From Myrmaecium sp. VS I D KN 1 (taxonomy: Eukaryota > Ascomycota > Dothideomycetes > Valsariales > Valsariaceae): DNA of 64,000 nt. Shown one piece after another: positions 1-9,913 of the stretch. Numbering within the stretch: position 1 is the stretch's first letter; the number at the start of each line of letters is the position of its first letter. The DNA is taken from the NCBI GenBank assembly GCA_019775845.1, contig JADQAV010000018.1, positions 255,044-319,043 of the forward strand. Direction: 5' to 3'. Made by a program: the position numbers and the translations under genes. The notes under the pieces are model-generated. The model was not told the DNA's origin, did no database searches, and was given only the letters and a program-made list of their open reading frames with translations.

Positions 1-33
1 GGGGCACTCCGATGAGCCTGCGCGCAAAGCGCA

Positions 34-1443
34 ATGTCCGGATCAGAGGACATCTCAACGCAGCCGGGCTCAACTGCAGCTAACCTGCCCGTCGGCAGCA
101 GTCACGAGGGCTTCGTGCAGCCTTCTTCCTATCTACGACCACATGGACCTGCCCGCTCTGTGACCCAAGCAAAACCCTCGACACTCACTGATCGGGAGCA
201 GATTCAAGGACTGGTACGTACTTTGGCTTCAAATCTAGCTCCTCCTAATACCAGACTGTTGTGTTACAATGATGTGATCTTTCTCATTGACGGAGCGATT
301 GTGCGTTGTAGAGAGCTATCCGAGCTTTTCTGAAAGTACGGACTAGTTACGATGTCTTGCCCTTGAGCTTTCGACTCATCGTCTTCGACACGTCGCTACT
401 AGTAAAGAAGAGCTTAAATATCATGATACAAAATGGTTGGTCAAATTTGCTCGTCTCGATCGACTCTGTTACTGATCACAAAACTTCTAAGGCATCGTCT
501 CGGCACCTTTGTGGGATTCGAAGACATCCACTTTCGCGGGGTTACTGACAACTTCTGATTACATCAACGTAATTCAGTATTACTGGCAAAACCCGGATGC
601 CTTGGCTCAAGTCGATCAGTTCCGTTTAAACAGCCTTCGCGGTCGGTCACTCGAGTGAAGATCCTCTGCGAGACTTTACTGACAGTCTCAGATGTTGAGA
701 AGGCGATAGGCGTCATGCCGATCGAGACGGTTTCTATTCACCCGGAAAAACCTCTGTACGAGGCATGCCGGAAGATGTTAGAGTCTCGAGCCCGTCGAAT
801 CCCCCTTGTAGACATAGATGACGAGACTCGCCGGGCTATGGTTGTGAGTGTCATTACTCAATACCGTATCTTGAAGTTTGTGGCCGTCAACGTCAAGGAA
901 ACGCAAATGCTTCGCAAGCCGCTCAAGGAGTTGAATGTTGGTACTTACCATGGGCTGCAAACTGCTCAAATGAACACTCCTGTGATGGACGTCATTCATA
1001 TGCTCGTGAAGAAGAACATCTCGAGCGTTCCGATATTAGACAATGAAGGTAAAGACCCTACTCACGGCTGCGACAGCACGTGCTAACCTTGCCAGGTGCT
1101 GTGGTCAATGTTTTCGAGGCTGTAGACGTGATAGCACTCATCAAAGGCGGCAGTTATGACGACTTGAATTTGACCGTGGGCGAGGCGTTGCTCAAGCGGT
1201 CTGACGTGAGTCTTGCCAGGTTGCACAGTAGCTCGTTGAGCCATACTTACCGGTCAACAGGATTTTGCAGGAATCTACACGTGTTCCATGTTCGACCGAT
1301 TAGACACCATCTTTGACACGATCCGCAAATCACGCGTGCATCGGTTGATTGTGATTGATGAGAATAGCCAGCTGAAGGGAATCCTTACTCTGAGCGATAT
1401 CTTGGAGTATATCCTGTTGGAAGGAGAGGATGATGAGAACTAA
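34..1443 (+). CDS. snf4: AMP-activated protein kinase gamma subunit (Snf4), CBS-domain protein
   Basis: Regulatory gamma subunit of the Snf1/AMPK complex, which binds adenine nucleotides through CBS repeats and signals low energy or glucose limitation. Exons read as 34-213, 312-435, 492-641, 692-1048, 1096-1205 and 1261-1443; all phases join, giving about 367 residues. Family sequence runs through the junctions: [20 protein letters not shown] opens exon 2, [20 protein letters not shown] opens exon 4, and the last exon carries [20 protein letters not shown]. Four CBS motifs fit the length. The first 50 residues are Ser/Pro-rich and poorly conserved. The ATG at 34 is the first in its frame after a stop at 13-15, but an upstream exon outside the window cannot be excluded. 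The stop is TAA at 1441. The family call is firm; the N-terminus is less so. Confidence 0.9.
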
Positions 1444-2091
1444 GGCGTGGCTCTAGACTGGGAAGATTCTTATCGAATGTCTTCCTATGCATCCTTGGTC
1501 ACGACGTCACTTTCAAGTAGGCCGAGGAAGCGCCCTGATGAGGAATTGGCCTCACTTATTCAAGGCCACCCCTCCGGGAAATATGACTTCACATTGGGGT
1601 CTAGGATATCCCTAAGTGCTTTTGGCGATGTTGGGGCTCTCTGCTGCTTCGGAAATGGAACAAGCTGTCCATGCAATTACTACATACAAATAGATACCTT
1701 TGAACTTCAAAACCGCGCGTAGTATCCCATTGGCTAAACCACTCAGTCGTCACCTTTAAGCCTTGATGTTTGTGAGAGGCACTCGCTGTATTCACAGTTC
1801 GACCGGTGCTTTGCGGCATGACATCCTCCAGTTGCGATGCTTCTTTGGAGTGTCGCATGATCCCTGCTCAACATTGGCCGGTCTGTACCCGTGCGCGAGC
1901 ATGTCTCCAGACCCCCGCGTGCGGGGTACCTCGGGGGTTGGCTGGATGCCCCACATTCAAGGCTGTGCCTCCATGATCTAATTTATCCGGTCTTAAGATA
2001 TCTCCAGACTGCATGCTCCCAGGCCTGAATTTTGAACCACTTTCTCACTCGCTCCGTGCCGGCTGATAGACTGATAGCAACTCTGGGGAGA
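1444..2091. other. Intergenic: snf4 3' end and dak promoter
   Basis: No supported gene. The short open frames here lack family features. The stretch should hold the snf4 terminator and the promoter of the dihydroxyacetone kinase gene, including a GC-rich palindrome at 1913-1926. Confidence 0.6.
1913..1926. promoter_or_regulatory. Palindromic pair of CreA-like sites upstream of DHA kinase
   Basis: CCCCGC and GCGGGG are separated by two bases, so both strands carry GCGGGG, a match to the CreA/Mig1 consensus SYGGRG. A third match (CCCCAC, read GTGGGG on the minus strand) lies at 1949-1954. The palindrome is about 165 bases before the kinase start at 2092. Carbon catabolite repression of glycerol and DHA catabolism would make sense, but binding is inferred. 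Confidence 0.45.
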
Positions 2092-4202
2092 ATGTCATGT
2101 GTGTAAACAATCCAATTGCAACCGCGGGCTTGATCGGCACGCTTCAATTATGTTTTATATGTACACTAGCAGTTATGTGTGCTGACCGGGAATCATTGTA
2201 CGCAGCCAAACACTTCGTGAACGACCCTACCTATCTGGTCGACGCTGCCCTGCAGTCCATCACGCTGGCCAACCCGTCCACAGCCTTGGATGCCGGCAAC
2301 AAGATTGTTTACCGAAGGCCCGGATACGCACCGCAGGTATCGCTCGTTTCCGGCGGCGGTAGCGGGCACGAGCCCGCCTTTGCTGGATATGTCGGTGACG
2401 GCCTGCTGACCGCGGCGGTCGCCGGTACGATCTTCGCGAGTCCGAGCGCGGAGCAGATCCGGAGGTGCTTGCTGAACCGGATCGATGGTTCGAAGGGCAT
2501 CCTTGTGATCACCATGAACTATACGGTTTGTTGGTTGGAAATACTCTCCGTATGAAAAGGGATCTGATTTCTGGCTAGGGGGATACGCTGAATTTTGGGA
2601 TGGCTTGTGAGCAAGTCAAAGCAAAAGGTCTGGACGTAGAATTTCTGGTGGTGGGAGACGAGTTCAAGCATCGAAGAGGGATTGCCGGTGTTTGTTTGGT
2701 GATTAAGATTGCCGGAGCATTGGCGGCGCAAGGGTGATACAGCTGACTGTCTTGATCATACTACGAAATGAACTGACGAAAGTGCAGAGCGAGCCTCAGA
2801 GAAGTATATGAGGTAGCAAAACTGGCGGCAGATAATACGATCAGCATTGGCTCGTCGCTAGAACACGTCCATGTTCCCGGAAGGGCCGTCAATACATCCG
2901 AGGACAATGCCATGAGGAGTGATGAAGTAGAGATAGGTAAGTCCGGACACAACGCGAGGTAACATATATTTAGGGGAGGGGGATTCACTAACTGTGGAAA
3001 AGGTATGGGGATCCATAACGAACCTGGATCTGAACGGAGACGCATGACCTCCTTGCCAGATTTGGTGAAGTCGATGCTCGAACAGACCGTGTCTCCGGAT
3101 CACGCATCAGTGGATACCGTGCTTCTGGTCAATAACCTCGGCGGAGTAAGCGTATTGGAGCTTGGAGCCATCACTACGGAAGTTGTGCGCCAGCTTGAAG
3201 CAGACTACAACGTCAAACCCGTCCGGATCCTCTCAGGCGCGTATATGACGAGTCTGAACGGGCTGGGGTTCAGTATCTCTCTCCTAAAAGTCAAAGATAC
3301 GGGTCTCGGCCCCGACAAAGGGATGCTGAGTCTTCTCGACGCTCCATCTGAGGCCCTGGGTTGGTTAGCGGCCATTCGCACGAACACATGGGAGAACAGA
3401 AACGAGGCCATAGTAGATAACGACATCGTAGACACGGAAGACGCGCAGGTAACGAACTTAGAACGTGCGCAACTACCCTTGCTCAAGGCATTCTTTGAAG
3501 CTTTAGCTGATTCAGACGCATAGTGGACCCAGCCTCAGCGAAGAAAGCACTGTCAATTGCTCTTGAACGGCTCATTCGCGCGGAACCGGATCTCACCAGG
3601 TTTGACACCGCCGTCGGTGATGGTGACTGCGGCATTGGGTTGAAGCGGGGCGCTGAAGGTACACTCCCTAGAGTGCAAAGTCTCCTTGGAGGGAATAAGA
3701 TATCTAACCTCAAAACATAGCCATCAAGAATCTCCTCAATCGCGATCCGCCAAAGGATGTCGGGGTATTCCTGCACGAGATCGTAAAGTCGGTCGAAGCG
3801 AACATGGATGGGACGTCTGGGGCGATATATGCCATTTTCATGAACGCCTTAGCCCGAGGAATCCATGACCAAGCAGCGCCTTCACCAACTCCGATCACTG
3901 CCCAAGTGTGGGCTCGAGCTCTGAGCTCATCACTTGACAGCCTCAGCAAGTATACGCCTGCTCGACCAGGTGACAGGACTCTGATCGACGCGCTCCACCC
4001 GTTTGTCAAGACATTTGTTGGGACGGGAAACTTGGGCCAGGCGGCACAAGCAGCCGAAGCTGGAGCAAAGGGAACAAAAGGTATGAAAGCAAACCTGGGT
4101 CGTACGGTCTACGTCGGAGGGGAAGCGTGGCAAGAGGTTCCCGATCCAGGCGCATACGGTTTGGCACAGCTATTGGTAGGTTTGTCAGAGGGACTGAAGT
4201 GA
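2092..4202 (+). CDS. dak: Dihydroxyacetone kinase (DhaK-DhaL fusion)
   Basis: ATP-dependent kinase turning dihydroxyacetone (or glyceraldehyde) into its phosphate in cytosolic glycerol catabolism and DHA detoxification. The K domain shows GGGSGHEPAFAGYVG and the GMGIHNEPG motif with the substrate-linking His. The L domain shows DTAVGDGDCGIGLKRGAE and DGTSGAIY with the Asp residues that hold Mg-ATP. Exons: 2092-2098 (ATG TCA T), 2206-2525, 2579-2733, 2788-2936, 3003-about 3464, about 3533-3658 and 3721-4202. The 7-base first exon restores the usual MSxKHFVNDP start; the open frame beginning at 2097 would instead add an atypical leader. The K-L linker junction (3449-3540) is uncertain: donor 3465 with acceptor 3532 keeps the frame, but the donor is weak. 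About 590 residues, normal for the family. Confidence 0.9.
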
Positions 4203-4486
4203 AGTGAGGTATCGTATCTTCATAGTTACAGGCGAATGCGCCTACTAGCTAGATATCTCGATGCAGCAGATTGCTCTGCTCGGCGCTTCCGCAATTCTCG
4301 TATGCATCACGTCGGCCTACCACATATTCAATACATGCAGACTCGGGTTGTGCAAGTAATCCATTCAGGCATTTGCCGTCAGAGCCCTTGCGAAGCACTT
4401 AGCAAGGCCTTAACTCCTCGAACGCCCATTTTTGGGAGCCCATATTTCTTTCTGAACCGATAAATCAATTCACGGGATGGTTCAGC

Positions 4487-5016
4487 TCAGCTCAGGAGGA
4501 CGAGGATAACGGAGTCTCCGCGCAAGAAACTGCATTGAACAACGGGTTAGCCGGAGTCCTGGGAAAAGCGGGTCTTTTGGCACGCACAGCTTGCTGATGA
4601 AGCGATCCTTGTTGACCGGTCGACCCTTCTTGCCGGTGGCCAGCCGGGGCGTTTCCGTCCACATCTCCTTGACGTTCTCGAGAACCATGTTGCAATGCCG
4701 GTCGAAGGCCTTTACGCGCGCAAGCAGCTTGCGGTTGTTGCGACACGAGATCAACACCTGCGTGTGCGATCGGACGGCGGTCTGGAGGAGCGACAGCGGG
4801 CCGAAGTTGAACTCATGCTCCTCGAGTTGCTGGACTTCGTATTCCCTGTGGCAACGTGGTCAATTGTGGCGAGCCGGGGAGCGCTTCGGGCATCGGGGGA
4901 GCTCACGTCAACTCGTTGCGCGGTCTGTTCTGCAATTCCCTAGGTTACTGTCAGTCTGTATGGTCGCGCTATGAGGAGCGGCGGAGCACTTACTGGATCT
5001 TCGGATCAGTAGCCAT
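4487..5016 (-). CDS. smd2: Small nuclear ribonucleoprotein Sm D2
   Basis: Core Sm-ring protein of the U1, U2, U4 and U5 snRNPs, needed for pre-mRNA splicing. Read on the minus strand: exons 5016-4994, 4939-4907, 4845-4588 and 4529-4487, total 118 residues, the expected size. The protein starts [11 protein letters not shown] and contains [20 protein letters not shown] followed by [13 protein letters not shown] (Sm1 motif), then the Sm2 region with [14 protein letters not shown] at the very end. The first two exons are only 23 and 33 bases, so an ORF search sees just the third exon. It is convergent with the DHA kinase gene (284 bases between stops) and divergent from the Ams2/Spt21-type gene. 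Identification is firm from the Sm fold sequence. Confidence 0.92.
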
Positions 5017-5624
5017 GGCGTCAATGTGGAGAGTCCTTGAGTGAGTTAGGCTGGATGACGAGAAATCTGTAGATAGGTAGGTGCCTTACGACCTTTCACC
5101 AAGCTACCGGCACTGGAGCACTCCATGCGCAGACCTCACGAAGGCCGGGGAGGAAAATCTAATCCCCGATTTCCTGCCTGACGGGAGACGCGCGAACGCG
5201 GCGCCCGATAAGGCAAATTGGCCAGGGACACGTCCAGCCAATCAGGCGGCGGTCAAGGCAGCTCACGGACAGGTACCGCGCTTCCTCGCGCAGCTTTGAC
5301 TGCTCTCATCTGCCAGCATCTTCCCATTCTGAGCACCAGAGAACCACCGAGTTCTCTCAATTCGCGGTCCACCGCGTACTCAAGCCGGGCGGAACGTCTC
5401 TCCACGCAAAATTGTCTTTCCAACTCCGTGATCTTGCGGTTTCCGTACCCGTGCCTTGCGGTATCCCCCAGCAAACACGCTATTTCGCGATGCTTACACG
5501 CCCAGCCACGCCCTGACGTGCGCGCACATTTCCCGACTTAACTACTCTCTCAACCTCCACCACAACGATCCTCACGACCTGACCTCCGTCACTCTCCTCC
5601 CTGGATGCCCTTTGGCAAGCTACA
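5017..5624. promoter_or_regulatory. Bidirectional promoter between smd2 and the Ams2/Spt21-type gene
   Basis: Both start codons face away from this 608-base stretch. It is C/T-rich toward the plus-strand gene, as fungal 5' leaders often are. Two ACGCG cores (the core of the MBF site ACGCGT) lie 8 bases apart at 5188-5192 and 5196-5200, but neither is a full ACGCGT. No further gene is seen. Confidence 0.45.
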
Positions 5625-8600
5625 ATGTCTTCTCTGGGGGCATCGCTCCCGAGTGTCCCACAATCTCTCGCACCGACGGCCACCGATCTGACCGGCAACG
5701 GTGACCTTGGCACCGACATATCGCGACGTTTGATGCGAGTCAAGGTCCTATATACCTTTGACGATCAGAACAAAAGCAACTGCCTGGTCCGGCTTCCAAA
5801 CACACTGAACATCGCAACCGTCTCGCTTGACGAAAACACCCAAGTCGGGATCGTCGACCTCAAAACCTGTGTCCAGGCGATTGTTGCGGCCAGTCCGGAG
5901 CTGGTCGCCAAACTCGGACATGACTACACTGTTTACGCCTATGATTTCTCCGAATATGACACGCCTTTGGTTGGTCAAGGCATGCTTTCCTGGATCCTGG
6001 CTTCGGCATCGCAATCGTCAAACGTTCCCCTCCCGCAGTCGAACACCATGGTCACCGGACGCGTGTGCAAGAACATCCTCGGCTTGTTTTCGAATGGAGT
6101 GAAGGAAACCCTGGAGGTCCGACTCAAGCTCATACCGGTGCCTACCTGCCTACAGAGCGAATACATCGAAAGCATGGAGAAGTATCGGAGTCTGAGTCAG
6201 ATTATCCCGGGACAATTTGATCCAGCTGCCTGGAACGACTTCCTGAAAGCTAACCCAGCTATTGTGGGACATGGGAGCGAGAACTCGACGCCCGGACCAG
6301 TTGCTAGACGTGAGAGCGTGGGGGGCATCGAATCATTCCACCAGTATCTGACGCAAAAGACTTCCACGGATAAGGACAACGAGTTTTTCCGTCCTAGCGG
6401 TGAACACCATTATGCCATGTCCGTTGGTGCCTATAGCACACATGGCAGCCGGGCAGGAAGCCCCACGCCGAGTTTCCGTTCTTGCTCTGCTCTGCCACAA
6501 ACTTCCTACGATAATGGCTCCAGACCGGTGTCGCGTGACGACAACAAGGAGCCCTCGCGGACACGGAGCAGAGGAGCATCCTTTGATGGGGATTCCGCAC
6601 AACATCAGCATCAACATGAGGGTCCTCCGCGAAAGAGAGCCCGTGTCACGAAAGCTGAGCGACCAGGGAAACTGAACATCAAAACTTACGGTGAGTCCCT
6701 TCGGGTCACCGCTAGCACAGCTGCCTCGATTCGATCGCACCGGCCTTTCCGCTCAGGTTCCTGTGGACCAGTATCCAATGGCAGTGAACAGCCACCCCGT
6801 GCGCCTACACCTCGTCCGGACGAAATGAGTTTGAGGCAACAGCGCCTACGTAATCACTCAATAACGGCTAGCTCCTTGCGGCATCACTCGACTAGTCGGA
6901 GAAACAGCGGATACGTTTCACCATATCCCTCAGCTGGTCCCTATTCCGATGTAGCTGCGGACTCTGCCGATGACGAACAAGGTTGCAGCGCTGGAGAAAC
7001 TCCTATGGAATTTCCGTCTTCCCCGCCCTTGCTACCCCTACCAGATGATTCTCCTGCCATGTCGAGCCCTGTTCTGCCTTCTCTACCATACCCTGGTGAC
7101 TCTGGGTTTGTTAGTGATTCAGCTGCTGATCGGGAGGATGACGCAGACGCATCAAAGGATACCGCTCGGAACACTGCACCAAGTGCAGCCCCTCGGAAGA
7201 AACGTGCTGGTAGTCAAGTACATCAGCCATCTCATGTGTGGCAGCATGTTTGCCCGGGGCCGGCGGAGTTGTTACCTAAGAGAATGCTGCTGGATGCGCC
7301 TAAGATACACTCGCGTGCCCTAAAATCCGACAACACAGTGCAGCCGCTGCATCACCATCAGCCTTCCCCGCCGTCGCATGTCGGAACTCCTGAATCATCT
7401 GTGGTGAACGCACTCTCCAATCAGCCACAGACTACGCCCGCACCAGCTATTGCACGCGAAGTACAACACCCCCTCCCGCAACTTCAGGGCGCATCTCACC
7501 CTGAACCGCTACCACGACCAAGTAGCGATCATGCCCGTCCCTCTAACTCCATGCCTTTGCCTTCAAAGTTGTCTGATCAGCCCTCTATCAACAACGCGCC
7601 GTCTGAACCTAGACGACGACAGTACGAATCCGCGAACGACCCTGCGAAATTTACGCGATCCCAGACTTGGTGTGGTGAGCTACATCCCGGAGCGACGCCT
7701 GATGCAGATAGCTGGAAAGCTCTCGGTGCAGTTCCTGGGTTCGACAGGGAGGGAACGAGCATGAAACAGCCTCGTAGTGGCTCTGGTGCCCGACGCAGCA
7801 GAGTCATCCAAGAGAACCTTGAAAGGTCTCTCATGGCAGGTGAAATGCCACCTTACTGCCACAACTGTGGAGAGATTAAAACACCAACCTGGAGAAAAGC
7901 ATGGACGAGACTTCAGATATCCGCGCCCGAGACATCTGACCTTTCGGAGGGTCGTATCAACGGGTTCGATATCGTGCGCATCGAAGGCCAGGAACCCCAG
8001 TATCGAATCTACAAGAAGTCCATTGCCGAAGAAGAGAGGCGGGCAAAGACATTTGAGCCCCTACAGCTTTGCAATCCGTGCGGTTTATGGTTTGAAAAGA
8101 AAGGCAATATGCGCCCGCCTGATCGTTGGGAGAAGCAGGCAGGGAAACGGAAACGCGGGAGACCGGCCGGCAAAAAGCAGAAGTCTATACAGGACCAGAG
8201 TGTCGACTGCTCGTCAGATCTCCCATGCACCGCTCGATCAGACGCCATCGCCCCCGATGCGAGCAGTACCGAGCAGATTGATCCTGACAGGAACAGCAAA
8301 CCCTTAGCAGGCTCAGAAGCCATGCAGCCTCGAGATAGGCCGATAAGCTCCCTGAATAACCGTGATTCGACTGCCCGGGCCGCTTTGAGGAGAGCCGTCC
8401 AGTCGAGCCCCGCGAGATCTTTAGGTACCCGGGAGAGTCCCGTGGAGGTGGAAGCTGATTTAACACCAAAACCCACAAAGCGGCTTCTCTTCCCATCGCC
8501 CCGTAAAGAGGGCGAGGTCAAATACCTCGGAGAACTGCCAGGCCTTACGTCGTTGAATTCTCAGCGTGCTACGAGTGCTAAGGAAGATAAGGAGAATTGT

Positions 8601-9227
8601 CCCCCACTGGACGAGCATGATGAGTTTGCGGACCTCTTCGCAGGAGAGAACAACATTGGCATCCATCGCACGCCAAAATCTATCAAGACTCTGGAAGACA
8701 TACGAACCCCTACCTCAAAATCTAGACGTACCGGTCAGACACCCCGCCGAAATGGCTCTGATGAAGCTGCCGAGACTCCGTCACGTACGAGGAGTAGCCA
8801 AGCACATGCGCCTCTCACGCCCTTCACCGCGCAGCTTACCCAGCTGTTCTCGGACGCAAACAACGGTTCGCCTTCACGCTTGTTCGACTTCTCGTCGTTC
8901 CCTACGTTCAGCAGTCCCGGAAAGTTTTCCCGGGAAACTTTGTTCAGCGACGACTTCCTGAGCACCGACCTGCCTATGACCAGCTCCCCTCCCACAAACA
9001 TGTTCTCCTTGTACGAAGACCCTGCCACTTCGACACCCGGCCTGTGGGATGCCACGGCCATTTTCGAGGGCGGCAACTCGGCTCAGGACGCTTCGACGAA
9101 AGACGCGACGACCCCTGACGAGGCGGAGGAGAGGACGTCGGTGGCTGTGGATTTCACGGCGATTATCGAGGAGGTGGTAGGGAGCCGCCGCAATACGGAG
9201 GTGGAAGCTGAGATACCCGCGGCGTAG
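5625..9227 (+). CDS. Ams2/Spt21-type GATA-like transcription factor
   Basis: Single-exon gene of 1,200 residues. The N-terminal 150 residues (from RVKVLYTFDDQNKSNCLVRL through VYAYDFSEYDTPLVGQGMLS) match what I know of the Ams2/SPT21 N-terminal domain; the yeast and fission yeast members control core histone transcription, and Ams2 also supports CENP-A loading. A zinc finger follows at about residues 745-819: CHNC, then TPTWRKAW, then LQLCNPCGLWFEKKGNMRPP, with the two Cys pairs separated by about 67 residues instead of the usual 17-18. A basic stretch (RKRGRPAGKKQK) follows, which resembles an AT-hook. The rest is long, disordered and Ser/Pro-rich, with many SP/TP sites that suggest CDK control (inference). 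The C-terminus is acidic. A nuclear histone-gene regulator is the best guess; direct targets are unknown. Confidence 0.78.
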   Translation: MSSLGASLPSVPQSLAPTATDLTGNGDLGTDISRRLMRVKVLYTFDDQNKSNCLVRLPNTLNIATVSLDENTQVGIVDLKTCVQAIVAASPELVAKLGHDYTVYAYDFSEYDTPLVGQGMLSWILASASQSSNVPLPQSNTMVTGRVCKNILGLFSNGVKETLEVRLKLIPVPTCLQSEYIESMEKYRSLSQIIPGQFDPAAWNDFLKANPAIVGHGSENSTPGPVARRESVGGIESFHQYLTQKTSTDKDNEFFRPSGEHHYAMSVGAYSTHGSRAGSPTPSFRSCSALPQTSYDNGSRPVSRDDNKEPSRTRSRGASFDGDSAQHQHQHEGPPRKRARVTKAERPGKLNIKTYGESLRVTASTAASIRSHRPFRSGSCGPVSNGSEQPPRAPTPRPDEMSLRQQRLRNHSITASSLRHHSTSRRNSGYVSPYPSAGPYSDVAADSADDEQGCSAGETPMEFPSSPPLLPLPDDSPAMSSPVLPSLPYPGDSGFVSDSAADREDDADASKDTARNTAPSAAPRKKRAGSQVHQPSHVWQHVCPGPAELLPKRMLLDAPKIHSRALKSDNTVQPLHHHQPSPPSHVGTPESSVVNALSNQPQTTPAPAIAREVQHPLPQLQGASHPEPLPRPSSDHARPSNSMPLPSKLSDQPSINNAPSEPRRRQYESANDPAKFTRSQTWCGELHPGATPDADSWKALGAVPGFDREGTSMKQPRSGSGARRSRVIQENLERSLMAGEMPPYCHNCGEIKTPTWRKAWTRLQISAPETSDLSEGRINGFDIVRIEGQEPQYRIYKKSIAEEERRAKTFEPLQLCNPCGLWFEKKGNMRPPDRWEKQAGKRKRGRPAGKKQKSIQDQSVDCSSDLPCTARSDAIAPDASSTEQIDPDRNSKPLAGSEAMQPRDRPISSLNNRDSTARAALRRAVQSSPARSLGTRESPVEVEADLTPKPTKRLLFPSPRKEGEVKYLGELPGLTSLNSQRATSAKEDKENCPPLDEHDEFADLFAGENNIGIHRTPKSIKTLEDIRTPTSKSRRTGQTPRRNGSDEAAETPSRTRSSQAHAPLTPFTAQLTQLFSDANNGSPSRLFDFSSFPTFSSPGKFSRETLFSDDFLSTDLPMTSSPPTNMFSLYEDPATSTPGLWDATAIFEGGNSAQDASTKDATTPDEAEERTSVAVDFTAIIEEVVGSRRNTEVEAEIPAA

Positions 9228-9913
9228 GACTTTTCCTTTTCTCTCTTTCTTCTTCAAGACGAACAAGACGCTTTACGATAAGCATGGCTTCCTGGAGTTC
9301 GCTTTTGGTCTATCTGTTTTTTCTTTCCCCTTTTCACCTCCCTTCCTTCAGCGAGCGAGCGAATGGCGTGAAGTGTCGGGACTGTATTGCTATTGTGTTC
9401 GCATTGTTTTGGCTCGGATGTGTGGTCGGCACACAGGCGCGTTCCTGAATCGGTTTCTGGGGATAGTAGGTAGTTTTGTACCCCCTTGGGTACCCGCCTG
9501 GGGAGAGAGGCGTGTGGTTTTTGACGTACCTCGCTACACACCTAGTACTTAGTTTCTTCTCCCTTAAGGAGAGGGATGTTCATGAATACCAAGATAATAT
9601 TGTCAAAGTGTTTCTTCTCTTCTTTCCCCTTTTATGGTGTTTTGATGATATTAAGATACACTTCGTCGATGATCGTGAGGCTGGTAAGATATAGATAGAT
9701 AGATATATGACGACAGGACACTGTATGTCAAGATTGATCCAGTAGATGGAGATAAAGATATTGCGTATATAGCCGCCCCTTGTGAGCAATTGCGGTCCCT
9801 CCGAACACGAATTATCATCACACCTCCATCCCATGTCGCAGCCACGAGGCCGCGACGATGTCTTCCCCTTGAAGACCCAACCACTCCCCGATGCCAACCA
9901 ACCAACTACCACG
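9228..9913. other. Convergent intergenic stretch
   Basis: 3' ends of the Ams2/Spt21-type gene (plus) and the Mediator-like gene (minus). T-rich 3' sequence and a short GATA microsatellite near 9690-9710 are seen. No gene is supported. Confidence 0.5.

Noticed and set aside
1447-1722. 91-codon frame after snf4
   Set aside because: No motif; lies in the presumed 3' UTR and intergenic region.
2097-2555. Start of DHA kinase at the ATG at 2097
   Set aside because: It would add an atypical hydrophobic leader; splicing from 2098 to 2206 restores the family start MSSKHFVND.
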